Source: Podospora bellae-mahoneyi (taxonomy: Eukaryota; Ascomycota; Sordariomycetes; Sordariales; Podosporaceae). Taken from it: DNA of 64,000 nt. The DNA lies in NCBI RefSeq assembly GCF_035222275.1, contig NC_085883.1, positions 1,922,001-1,986,000 of the forward strand. Reading direction: 5' to 3'. Below the pieces are notes generated by a model, which worked only from the letters and a program-made list of their open reading frames with translations, ran no database searches and was not told the DNA's origin. The position numbers were made by a program, and so were the translations under genes. Position 1 is the first letter of the stretch. Each line of letters opens with the position of its first letter. Shown here piece by piece: positions 25,739-35,402 of this stretch.

Positions 25739-27286
25739 ATGCCCCCCCACAAAATCATCAGCGCCCCCACCCGGGGATCCCTCCTGTCCCTCCCCTCCCC
25801 GGACTACACCCTCATCAAATCCCTCGGCAACGACCGCTTCCTCCTCCGCCGCAACAACGACGGTCTCCCTCTGCTGGGCCACTACTGGACAGAATACTAC
25901 CAACCCAGCACCTCCCCCGTCCACACCCTCGTCCAGCGCGGCGCCGGCGCCGGCGCCGCCGCAGTGCTCAACCACGAAAACTTGGTTTCCTTGCGCGGCG
26001 AGGCCGCGAACTGGGTTCCTCTGAAAGTGAACGGTAAGCCCGTCCAAGCCAAGCAGGTCCTCCTTTTATGGGACTGGTGCGATGGGGGAAGTCTAGAACA
26101 GTTCTTGGAACAGAGCGAGAAGGAGATTGATATCTCCGAGGTGCAGAACGGGGGGGAGTTCATGCCTGAGAGTTTCTGCTGGCATGTTCTCACCAGTGTT
26201 CTCAGGGCGTTGCAGTGGTTGCACCAGGGGATTAGGGAGACGTATGGGGTTGTGGAGCTGGACAGGGAGGGGTATGGGATGGGATATGTGGAACATCCGG
26301 GGCAGAGGGGGAGGGCGGGGAGGCTGAGGATTGTCAATCGGATGACGCTTCCGATCCCGGAAAAGGGGGAGAACGGGGGGTGGAAGAGGGCGAGGAGGGA
26401 TGATGATTGGTTTCCTGTTTTGCATAGGGATATCAGGGCTAGTAAGATTTTTCTTCAACACCCTCTCGGCACGGAGACGTACGGGATGGTCAAGCTGGGG
26501 GATTTAAGGTATTGTGCTGTTAGCGGGACGGTGGTCAGTGAGGGGGGGTTTGGGTTGGATAAGGTTCCTGTTGTGGCGCCGGAGAGGGTGCAGGAGTTGG
26601 GGAGGTATGTTGAGAAGGATGGGGGGGCGTACATCAATGGGATTGGGGAGCTGAGGAAGAGGATGGTGGGGTGGTGGAAGGATGCGGCAACGACTGATAA
26701 GGTATGTTTTTTTTTCTTTTGACTTGATGTTCGGAATGGAGAAGGTGGGGAGGGGGGGGGACGGGGGTTAACAAGATGGCAGACTGAAAGACCATACACC
26801 GCCGGCAACGACCTCTTTTCTGTAGGAGCGATCCTCTACCACATGATGATGGGCACACAGATGGTCAACCCTGAAGAGTGTCCTGTCAAAGGTTGCGGGT
26901 GCATCCATTTGTTCGATGGTCCTGAGAAGGATGAGGAAGCTGAGAAGCTTCCGGGCTGTACCGATGGGTGTCCTCGGCCGGATACCGACATCAGACGATG
27001 CTTCAACAACACTGGCTACACGACTGAGCTCAAGCAGGTCGTGGGTGCGTTGTTGAGGTGCAACCGGGAGGTGACTTGGTCGGCGAGCGAGGCTATGGAG
27101 GCGGCGTGGAAGGGGTATGAAACGTGGACTCGCACGACCGAGGATGGACAGGCGTATCGGGATATTTATGAGGATATTCTGTTCAGGAGGCAGAACCAGG
27201 AGAAGATCAATGGCGAGGTGCCTGAGTGGACGAATAATATGGCTTATCAGGTCAGGAGAAACCTCAACCCGAATGTGGCTATCTAG
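25739..27286 (+). CDS. Protein kinase-like protein, probable pseudokinase (NEK-like)
   Basis: Two exons (25739-26701, 26783-27286; 81-nt intron) encode 488 residues. A kinase fold is recognisable: a helix C-like LNHENLVSL, a hinge-like LLLWDWCDGGSLEQFL, the catalytic loop LHRDIRASKIFL near residue 228, then KLGDLRYCA and TAGNDLFSVGAILYHMM for the F helix. Several catalytic features are altered. There is no glycine-rich loop, no obvious beta-3 lysine, the catalytic-loop Asn is Lys (RASK), and DFG reads DLR. The arrangement is closest to NIMA-related kinases. The C-terminal region has a Cys-rich patch (CPVKGCGC, CTDGC) and helices. It probably acts as a scaffold or regulator rather than an active kinase; this is inference. 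Confidence 0.75.
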
Positions 27287-28335
27287 GTTTTCTTGGGTTT
27301 GTCTTTTTGTTTTGGTAGGGTTCAATGGAATGGGAGGGGGAGGGGGGAGTAGGGAGTCAGTCAATCATTTGCTTGCTTAGAATCAGAATTCTGTCTTTGT
27401 TGAAAATACACAGTGATAAAAAAACAAGCAAAAAGCTCACCGGCCAACCTTTCTCGTTTCTATGTTGAGAAGGGTGACTCGGCTCCGAAAAAGCCGTGGG
27501 TTTTGCTCCGGATAGGATTCCATCGAGAAGGCTGTTGGACCCAATCCTTCAATTTGGAGCAACTCCAGTACACTTACCACTGGATCAGAGGGCCATATGG
27601 ATAGGGTACTGGGGTTGTTGAAACGTGGTCCTGACAGATGGTATGAGTATTGAAGGACCCGTTGCTCGTGCCTTGCTTGTGCCAAACCTGTTATACTTGG
27701 ATGAGTTGGAGGTCCGAAATCCATCGTTATCATCCATCGAGGCTCATGCCACTGTGATCCATCAAGCTTGTGACCAGTCAGGAGTGAAGCAGCACTGTGA
27801 CAGTGTGATCTCCCCTGGTAATCACCAGGTGTAAGTGGCCAGGGTTAGGGTAACGCAACCTCTTCCCAAAACATCGCCAACACCCGTTGCCACGGAGCTT
27901 GCCAACAGCACACCTCCAAAACTCTAAACGAACTTTCCAATGCCGTCATAAAAACGGTATTCCCTCCCAGCTGCCCGATTTTGTTTGCGCAGCTCTGATC
28001 ACAAAGAAGGCCAACCAACATCTTGTTTCGATCAATGACAACTCTGCTGGTTGAGGTTGAGTGGAGTCAAAGACGTCATGACCATGGCGATGACCCGACT
28101 CGCCCCTTCCACGCTGGCGGCAGTCTGTCCCAATGCCTCGGTTTAGCAGCGTTTATCAGGAACGACTTCGAACAAGTATAAGAACCATTCCCGTAGTTTT
28201 TCTCTAGAGCAGTTTTAATCTGAAGCAAATTCACACCCAATCCCATCATCTCGACTCATCTGATTCTTGTCTCGTCTGATCGACCTACCAACCCACCCCT
28301 GGAATTACAACTCACTCAACTGCATACATTTCAAA
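27287..28335. other. Intergenic region before the alcohol dehydrogenase
   Basis: No gene recognised. The last 150 bases (CT-rich, with a GTATAAGAA box near 28177) look like the core promoter and leader of the dehydrogenase gene. A single GGGTTAGGG near 27841 is too short to be a telomere relic. Confidence 0.5.
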
Positions 28336-29418
28336 ATGGGCTACCCCGAAACCTTCACCGGCTTCTGTGTCGACTCCCCCAAGACGTGGAACCAATACCA
28401 CCTCGCCAACCTCAAGCCCAAGCCCTTCGGCGACAACGACGTCGACGTCGAGATCGAATGCTGCGGCGTCTGCGGCTCCGACGTCCACACGGTAACCGGC
28501 GGCTGGGGTGAATTCGAAGGCCCCCTCTGCGTCGGCCACGAGGTCGTCGGGAAGGCCGTCAACGTCGGCAAGGCCGTAAAGGGCATCAAGAAGGGCGACC
28601 GCGTCGGTGTCGGCGCTCAGGTCTGGTCCTGCCTCAAGTGTGACGTCTGCAAGTCCAAAAACGAAAACTACTGCCCTCACATGGTCGACACCTACAACGC
28701 CAAGTACGAGGATGGCAGTGACGCTCATGGAGGTTGGGCGAATTACATCCGGGCGCATGAGTATTTCACTTTCAAGATCCCAGATGAGATCCCCTCTGCC
28801 GAGGCTGCACCACTGCTCTGCGCCGGTATCACGACTTACTCACCGCTTGTGAGGGCGGATATTGGCCCTGGGAAGGTGGTGGGTGTTATTGGTATCGGTG
28901 GCTTGGGACATTTGGCACTGCAGTGGGCAAAGGCTCTTGGTGCTGAGACTTATGCTCTCACTCACTCGGCTCACAAGGTTGATGATGCGAAGAAGCTCGG
29001 AGCCAAGGACGTCATTGTCACCACGGAGGAGGGCTGGGCGGATAAGAACAAGTTCAAGTTCGACATGCTGTTGAACTGCGCTGATGCGACGCACAAGTTC
29101 AACATGGCGGATTACTTTGGCACGCTCAAGGTTGGTGGGGAGTTTCACATGGTGGGCATTCCCAACGAGCCGCTTCCTGAGATGACTGCGATGGCGTTTG
29201 TGCAGAACGGTGTGAAGCTTACGGGAAGCCATTTGGGCAACCATCAGGAGATGGATGCCATGCTCAAGCTGGCGGCGGAGAAGGGTGTCAGGCCGGTTGT
29301 CCAGACGGTTCAGATTTCGGAGGAGGGATGCAAGGAGGCTGTGGAAAAGGTCAAGGAGGGTAATGTCAAGTACCGGTTTACTCTGACGGGCTTCGACAAG
29401 GCGTTTGCGGGGAAATAG
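28336..29418 (+). CDS. Zinc-dependent alcohol dehydrogenase, ADH6/cinnamyl-alcohol type
   Basis: A single exon of 360 residues. It belongs to the medium-chain dehydrogenases that reduce aldehydes with NADP(H). Catalytic zinc ligands are C46 (in CGVCGSDVH) with H68-E69 (CVGHE). The structural zinc site is C99, C102, C105 and C113. The nucleotide-binding loop is GIGGLGHLALQWAKALG. The N-terminus MGYPETFTG and overall pattern match fungal NADP-dependent ADH6/ADH7-like enzymes. The ATG at 28336 is chosen because the family starts there; the upstream frame has no family likeness. The gene stands alone, with no obvious pathway partners nearby. Confidence 0.94.
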   Translation: MGYPETFTGFCVDSPKTWNQYHLANLKPKPFGDNDVDVEIECCGVCGSDVHTVTGGWGEFEGPLCVGHEVVGKAVNVGKAVKGIKKGDRVGVGAQVWSCLKCDVCKSKNENYCPHMVDTYNAKYEDGSDAHGGWANYIRAHEYFTFKIPDEIPSAEAAPLLCAGITTYSPLVRADIGPGKVVGVIGIGGLGHLALQWAKALGAETYALTHSAHKVDDAKKLGAKDVIVTTEEGWADKNKFKFDMLLNCADATHKFNMADYFGTLKVGGEFHMVGIPNEPLPEMTAMAFVQNGVKLTGSHLGNHQEMDAMLKLAAEKGVRPVVQTVQISEEGCKEAVEKVKEGNVKYRFTLTGFDKAFAGK

Positions 29419-30098
29419 GTGGTGGACAGAGAGAGTGAAGAGCAATCGCATCTATAGTGTAGCAGTAGATAATTGAACGAACGACTTGCAACCGTGAAAG
29501 ATGAATTACTATGATTGGTCAATTGTTGGCCCGCCATGTCTTTGTCCCCTCTTTGCCCTCCAAAGTATATGTGAGTGTTGGCGAGTACAATGAAAGAAAG
29601 CTGTTGGCCATAAACTATGGACAATCGCTGGAATGCAAATCTATGCAAGCGGCTGCTCAGCCGGTGCGATGGCGCTTCCAGAAAAACAAAAGCGGGGTCT
29701 GGTCAAGAACCGGGAATAGCGACAGGGATCCTGTGCCGGGTCCACGCGGGCGGGATGCGTGGAGATGGCCCGGGCGTCTAACCAGGGTGTAGCCCGCACC
29801 AAAGGGTTGCAATCAGTTTTGACGACAGGTGAATTTGATCTCTTCAACTGTTCATCTTCAGCTTGTTTGCGCCCAGCGCGTGCCTATACGGCTCTTTCGT
29901 CAAAAGATCTAGACGTCCTGGCCCTGTCTCTGTTGACCTTGCGCACCCACAACAGCTTGACGTATGCACGGATCTGCCAAAAACAAGCCAATATTTTTAG
30001 TCGCGATCGAATGAGTACGCGCCGCGTTCAAAATACAGAGTCCCCCGCTGCGCGCGGCTCCAGACGTCCAGGTGACAGCAGCAAGCAGCGCAGCAAGC
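29419..30098. other. Intergenic region between ADH and Ser/Pro-rich gene
   Basis: No gene recognised. An open plus-strand frame overlaps the next gene in a different frame and looks spurious. Confidence 0.5.
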
Positions 30099-32289
30099 AT
30101 GGACGACCTGTCGAGGATGTCGGACATGGAAAGCGATTTTGCCATCATGGACGCTACTCCCTCGACCAACAGGAGACGGCCAGGGATGGTAGGGGCAGCA
30201 GCAACAACAGAAAGCAGAGAAGGTCCAAGTGCCTTTCGGTCCCCCTTATCCAAGTCCAGGTCCTTATCGGACGGTGGAGGCGCGCCCAAACTCTCACCTT
30301 CGCCTTGCATAGTCGAGGCCAGCCGCCGGCAGAGCCAAGACGACATTGCCATACGCGACAAAGACACCGACAGTGCAGCCCTCCGACTGCCGCCGTCAAC
30401 TCCCATCCGAGCTGGGTTCCCCACGAGAGGCCTTTCTCTCCAGATGGCCCCGACTGAACCATCCTCACCGGCCCCTCAGCCGCAAGCTGCTGGCTACGTC
30501 AAGCAGGCCCCGCTCTCGCCCAAATTGGACCATTCACACATCTATGCCTCACCCACCAACATTCTGCCGCGTCGATCTCGCGGCCTTGACTTTTCCCGAG
30601 CCGCCACGAGCCTGCATCACTCCACCCTCGCCAACCAGGCCGATCCCGACTCTTCGCCCACCATCGGGTCCCGCGCCATGAACATTCCCAACCGGCGCAG
30701 TGGCGACCACGCCGGCGTCGACCATGCTGCCTCGTCTCACTGGGGCACCATGGGACACCACCACCAGGAGCGCATGCAGATCTCGAGCTCCCTCGGCAGC
30801 ACTAACCATGTGCTGTCCGAAAGCTCGTCCGACTCTGACGAGGACGACTACATGGACGAGGACATGGAGGAGGCCTACATCATGACACCTCAAGCTTCTA
30901 GGACGGGCATGGGTCACATGGCCGGGGGGCCATCGGCGCCCGGATGGATGCCCGGGTCGCCAGCGGTCAGCAACTTTCTCAGCTTCCAACAACGCCAGCG
31001 ACAACGCAAACAATCAACAAAAAAGAAAATGCGGGGACCTCTGGGACTGGGGTTCCACTCGCCCGCAGCCTCCGGCGCCATCTCCAAGTCGCCCCCCAAC
31101 AACCTGATCAACTCCCGCGACCTGCCTCACACTAGGAGGGAGAGCATCAGCTGGGCTGCGAATCAGCTGCACATTTCGGGCAACGAGAGCGATGGACAGC
31201 TGGAGGGACTTGACAGCCCGTCACGGCCGAGCATCGTACGACGGGCTGTGACGAGGAGGGGGAATCTTCTTGTGCGTTTTTGTTGCCTTGTTGACATCTG
31301 CGACCTTTGCTGACGATCATGCATAGCCGAAAACAAAAGGTTTCGCCCGTATCCGCGCCGCCCTCGCTGAAGAGGGCGCTCCCATAGAAACCGAGTTCCG
31401 CCGCGAAGCCGAGGTGGTACGACAAGTCCGTGAGAGCGACATGGACCTCGAACCTCGACTGCCACCGGCCCCTTCGGCTGCGACGACAGCCTTGTCCAGC
31501 CCCAACCTTGACTCCCAAGTCCACCCTGACGAGATGATGCCCGACGACGCCATGATGATCGAGGGACCGGTTGCGTCTCACAACCCGACTAACAACGCCC
31601 TCGGTCTCTCCCCGGCAACATTCAAGCAACAAGTGCTGAAAAACTCCAAGGGGAAGGTGTTTTGGGATACCTTTTCGGAAAGCAGCTCCAACGGCGGCGC
31701 GGGACCAAGGACAACCACCCCACCGCCACCATCATTTGTAACGAGGGCTTCGAGCTCAGGGGTGTCGTTGGATGATGTGAATATGGACTCGCCGAGCTCT
31801 AACTCGCAGAGTCAGAACCCGTTCGTGCTGCCTCTGACGACGGGGACGAGCAGCTCGGGGAACGGGACGCCGCACCAGCCTCCTGGGGGGAGCATGCCGA
31901 GCGCGGCCGAGATTACGAGACGGATTAATAGTAAGAGGAGGAGGGGGGATGATGATTTTAATGATCCGATCAGTATCAAGCGGAGGGCGGTGAGCCCGGG
32001 GATGAGCGCGCACGGGAGCCCGGTCTTGCAGAGTCCGCTGCAGAGGGGCGGGGAGCAAGGGTGGGGGGCGTTGAGTTTGGGGCCTGCGATTACTACTACG
32101 GTGGGACAACAGGGGCAGGGGCAAGGGCAAGGGCAAGGGGGAGGAGGGTCGAGGCCGGGGAGTAGCGTTGGTGGTGGTGGCGAGGGTGGGAATAATGGGA
32201 TGGCGGGGAGTAATAATAAGAGGGGGAGGGTTGGGTTGCAGGGGATGGTGGATACTAACGATGGGATTACTAGGTTGAGTATTGAGTGA
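30099..32289 (+). CDS. Conserved-looking Ser/Pro-rich protein of unknown function
   Basis: Two exons (30099-31271, 31327-32289; 55-nt intron) encode 711 residues. I do not recognise a named family. Most of the chain is disordered, rich in Ser, Pro, Gly and His, with an acidic patch (SSDSDEDDYMDEDMEE) near residue 250. The most ordered part spans the intron: SIVRRAVTRRGNLL joined to PKTKGFARIRAALAEE, then ETEFRREAEVVRQVRESD, a basic segment followed by a charged helix. A second basic patch is SKRRRGDDD with SIKRRAVSPG, a likely nuclear localisation signal. The Gly/Gln-rich end (GQGQGQG) is low complexity. The first in-frame ATG (30099, MDDLSRMSDME) is taken as start. A nuclear regulatory role is only a guess. 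Confidence 0.8.
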
Positions 32290-33020
32290 GGGGAGGGAAG
32301 ATGGGGAGCAAGCAAGCAAGCGGACGATTCACAGCAACGACCGTCATCATCATACACATATGCTCTCTTTTTGGTTTTGCGCAGGGGGAGTTTTTAAGCA
32401 TTTGCATTTGGGGGTGTTGGGGAACCAACCGTGACGACAAATGAACAATCATACCATATATGGGAAGGAGGGGGGTGCGGTCATATCAAAGCGGATGAAT
32501 AGGGGTTGGAACACACACACACAAAGCTATAAGCGTACATGCTCATTTTCTTGGTCCAGGGAGGGTTTTTTTTTTTTTCAAAAGGTGTTTAGGGCGTCGG
32601 AGCATAAGCATATAAATGCAGTGGGATGGGATGGGGATGGTGGTGCTGGTGCTGGTGGTGGTGGTGCTGGACCAACAGAAGATTGGGTCGTATATAAATA
32701 ATTTTGGGTATTATAAATATACAAAACAACAACAACAACAGGTTGAACATATCCAGCAGCAGATTTGAGCTTTGTCTGAAAGATTCGTTTCGCAATTGGG
32801 ATATATCTTTTAAAGAACAAAAGTAAAATAAAAAGGCCTTATTAAATAATTACTCGCTTTCCACCGTTGGTGGTATAATTCCCCTTCCCTCTGTCTCACC
32901 AACATTTCCTCTCCGTGCCGGAAAAGTACTGCTGCTTTCCTCCCTCTTTTTCCGTGCAGACGTATCCATCCTCATCATTATTTCACCACCCCCTTCCCCT
33001 CTCCCAGCTGTCCTAACCGC
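32290..33020. other. Intergenic region between convergent 3' ends
   Basis: Convergent genes end on both sides. No gene is seen; there are T runs near 32568 and a GGTGCT-type low-complexity patch near 32637-32670. Confidence 0.6.
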
Positions 33021-34049
33021 CTACCTCATCTCCAGCTGCTCCCCTCCCGCCCTCCTCAGATTCTCCAACCCGATCCCCTCCTCCGGTATGCACAACCCCG
33101 CCAGCTTCTCGTCCAACCACCTAGCTAGTTCCTCCACCTGCCTCCTCATCATCACCACCCCCGCCGAGCTCGCGCTTGTTTGGGACGTGACCGTCTGCCC
33201 CGATGTCGTCCCGCCGCTCATGACGGACGCCCTTCCCACTTCTGAATTTGCGGATGGTGACCCGACTGGTGTTTTCCCCTCCATCCCTTCCCCATTCCCC
33301 TCCTCCGGTTGTTGTTGCTGCTGCTCCTGACCCTGATTTTGACCCTGACCCTGACCCTGATCCTGATCCTGACCCTGACCCTGACCCTGATCCTGACCCT
33401 GACCTTGACCCTGACCCTGACCTTGAACTTGAACTTGAACTTGACCTTGACCCTGACCCTGACCCTGACCCTGACCCTGAACTTGAACTTGACCTTGACC
33501 TTGAGCTTGACCTTGAGCTTGACCTTGAGCTTGACCTTGAGCTTGACCTTGAGCTTGACCTTGAGCTTGACCTTGAGCTTGACCACCCATGCAAATAAAC
33601 AGCATACCGCACTTTAGCTTTCGGATTACAAACACCAGGCCAGAGTCAAGCTGGACAGTGAGGGAGGGGGTGGATTTGTGTTTTCGGGTTTTATGGGTGT
33701 GTTGCGGGGAGGATTGGGAGGAGGCGGAGGAAGAGGACTGGACGGCCCAGATCGAGGCTGCGACGGCGCATTGCCTTCTTAGGGCGGAGGCGGGGAGGGA
33801 GGAGGCGTGGGAGAGGAGAGAGCCGGTTGGTGTTGTGAGGATTGCTGCTGTTATGGAGGGGGATAAATTGGCGCGGAGAAAGGCGGTGACGCGTTTTGTT
33901 AGGAGGAGGGGGGTGGTGGGGGGGAGGAGGGGGGGAGGGTTTGGACATTGTTGGCTCGAGAGGGGGGGGGTTGAGGTGTTGCGATGGGGGTTGATATCGA
34001 AGGTGGCCGCGATGTCGCGATGGTGGGTGGTTGGAATCGCAATTGGCAA
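33021..34049 (-). CDS. LAMTOR2-like roadblock/LC7 protein with a Gln/Gly repeat insertion (5' end unresolved)
   Basis: An open minus-strand frame of 342 codons. It shows the roadblock fold of Ragulator subunit LAMTOR2 (fission yeast Lam2), which anchors TORC1 signalling to the vacuole. Matching parts are TAAILTTPTGSLLSHAS, a helix with AVAASIWAV, strands SLTVQLDSGLVFVIRKL and CGMLFICMGG, and a final helix QVEELARWLDEKLAG. Between the last strand and that helix lies about 90 residues of Gln-Ala/Gln-Gly/Gln-Val repeat encoded by a hexanucleotide array. LAMTOR2 is usually near 125 residues. The frame has no ATG at its 5' end; it opens with non-ATG codons and meets a stop further up. The nearest ATG (33948) is in another frame within C-rich runs, so the true start may use an unseen exon or reflect a sequence error. 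Confidence 0.6.
   Translation of the reverse strand: MPIAIPTTHHRDIAATFDINPHRNTSTPPLSSQQCPNPPPLLPPTTPLLLTKRVTAFLRANLSPSITAAILTTPTGSLLSHASSLPASALRRQCAVAASIWAVQSSSSASSQSSPQHTHKTRKHKSTPSLTVQLDSGLVFVIRKLKCGMLFICMGGQAQGQAQGQAQGQAQGQAQGQAQGQAQGQGQVQVQGQGQGQGQGQGQVQVQVQGQGQGQGQGQDQGQGQGQDQDQGQGQGQNQGQEQQQQQPEEGNGEGMEGKTPVGSPSANSEVGRASVMSGGTTSGQTVTSQTSASSAGVVMMRRQVEELARWLDEKLAGLCIPEEGIGLENLRRAGGEQLEMR
33326..33584. repeat. Hexanucleotide array inside the roadblock gene
   Basis: About 43 units of GACCCT, GACCTT, GAGCTT or GAACTT-type hexamers run through the gene. The left end is mostly GACCCT/GATCCT and the right end alternates GACCTT with GAGCTT, so the array has a higher-order 12-base period on the right. 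It keeps the gene frame because the unit is a multiple of three, and it encodes Gln-X dipeptides on the minus strand. Confidence 0.95.
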
Positions 34050-35139
34050 GTGGGAATAAACTTTGTTTTCGGTTGGTGTGTATCCGTTGAATCCCTCAAG
34101 GTGTGGTTGGTAGCGGGGAAGGCAGGCTGATTTGGGGGAAGTGGATTATGCGGCGGACGTCAGAGCTGATGAGAGAGGGTAGCCAGGAGAGAGGTTGTGT
34201 CAAGCTTCCCGGGCTCTCGGGAACTTATCGATAATCGGTGGGTCTGGGGTGATGATGCACGGGCTTTTTGGGGTAAGTGACAGGGGTGCTTTTGGACCCC
34301 CAACCCTGACCACGACTTACTACAACGAAAAGAGATAGATACGGCTGTCTTGTCTACTCAAACTATATTACACCTAGTCCTACACTTCATCCCCTTATTA
34401 TCTTTGCTGTTTCTCTTCTTGCTGTTATTTCCATTCTCTCCCCTACCACCACTACCAGCCTCACCAGCGGCAGCCTTTTGATCCTCCCTACTACCATCAT
34501 CTCTCCCCTTCTCATCCTAATAGTCGTCCCACTCGATAGTGTTCTGATGCCCGCAGGGCCAGGTATACAGAGGGTCGGCGTACGGCTCATTGAGCTCATC
34601 CCATGCCGTCTCGGTATCGGGGGTTGTTTTGGTATGACCATTGGTAGCTGTCTTGGGATCCGTAGCTGTTTCGGGACGTGTCATTGTGTTTGCGGCCAGA
34701 AGGTCGTAGGCTTGAGAGATCCGCAAACGTAGTCCAAACCAAATTGTTTGTTGAGAAAGCGGGCGGGAATAGGATAGGAGTGATATAGGTATGTTGACTT
34801 GTTGACTGAACAGTCAGGAGCCCTGTGAATCTGCTCTTACTCATACTCATTCATGTCACTGCGCGCACTGTCAATGCCATGTTCAAAGTGATAACCAGGT
34901 GCGAACCCAGTCATCAAAAGAACTTCAAGATTCTTGTTCAGCCGACACACTAACTACGCTACCTACCCAGCCAAAATATATGTTTCCCGAGCTGTCAACT
35001 GCAAACCCGCAACGGGTGGGTATCAACGTTCGTTCTCCCAAGGGTATCAATAATTGAACAAGCAAGATCGCGACCCCGCTGCCTTTTCCTCCAACTCCCA
35101 ATAGCTAGCAATGAGAACCCGGATCAACGAAATCTCTTG
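34050..35139. other. Intergenic region holding a possible small ORF and a tRNA-like patch
   Basis: Apart from the small candidate frame at 34358-34684 (minus) and a poor tRNA-like patch at about 34892-34970, nothing is recognised. Confidence 0.45.
34358..34684 (-). CDS. Candidate small ORF with an in-frame TAG (uncertain)
   Basis: An ATG at 34684 opens a 55-codon frame beginning MTRPETATDP and containing LYTWPCGHQNTIEWDDY, ending at a TAG (34517-34519). The same frame then stays open for another 53 codons to a TGA, with a hydrophilic Lys/Arg/Gly/Asn-rich sequence. The upstream part looks protein-like (a WxCGH motif, acidic Trp-rich end). The downstream part may be open only because that strand is purine-rich. 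It could be a 55-residue protein, a read-through product, a broken gene, or chance. Confidence 0.25.
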
Positions 35140-35371
35140 TCACAGCGACCCCCGCCACAATCCTTCCCTTTGCAAGCTCGATATCTGCTGCCGAACCTCT
35201 GGAACAGAACACTCAAAGCACTCAGCCCACTCCTCCAAGTTCTCCCTGGTAATTCCCTCTACCGCCGCTTCCTCAAGTTGTTCAACAAGAAACGCCCTCT
35301 CCCCATTATCCCAGACTTTGCCAAATGCTTCCTCTTCTTCATCGTCCTCATCTTCTTCAACATCTTCACGC

Positions 35372-35402
<31 letters not shown>

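Noticed and set aside
33121-33617. Additional long frames through the hexamer array (Ser/Arg, Lys/Val, Asp/Pro and Leu/Thr repeats)
   Set aside because: They arise only because the hexamer lacks stops in five frames; the minus-strand frame with the roadblock domain is the supported one.
34892-34970. tRNA-like patch on the minus strand (A-box-like TAGCGTAGTTAG and B-box-like GGTTCGCACC)
   Set aside because: The acceptor strands do not pair, the T stem has mismatches and no clean anticodon stem forms; at best a degenerate relic.
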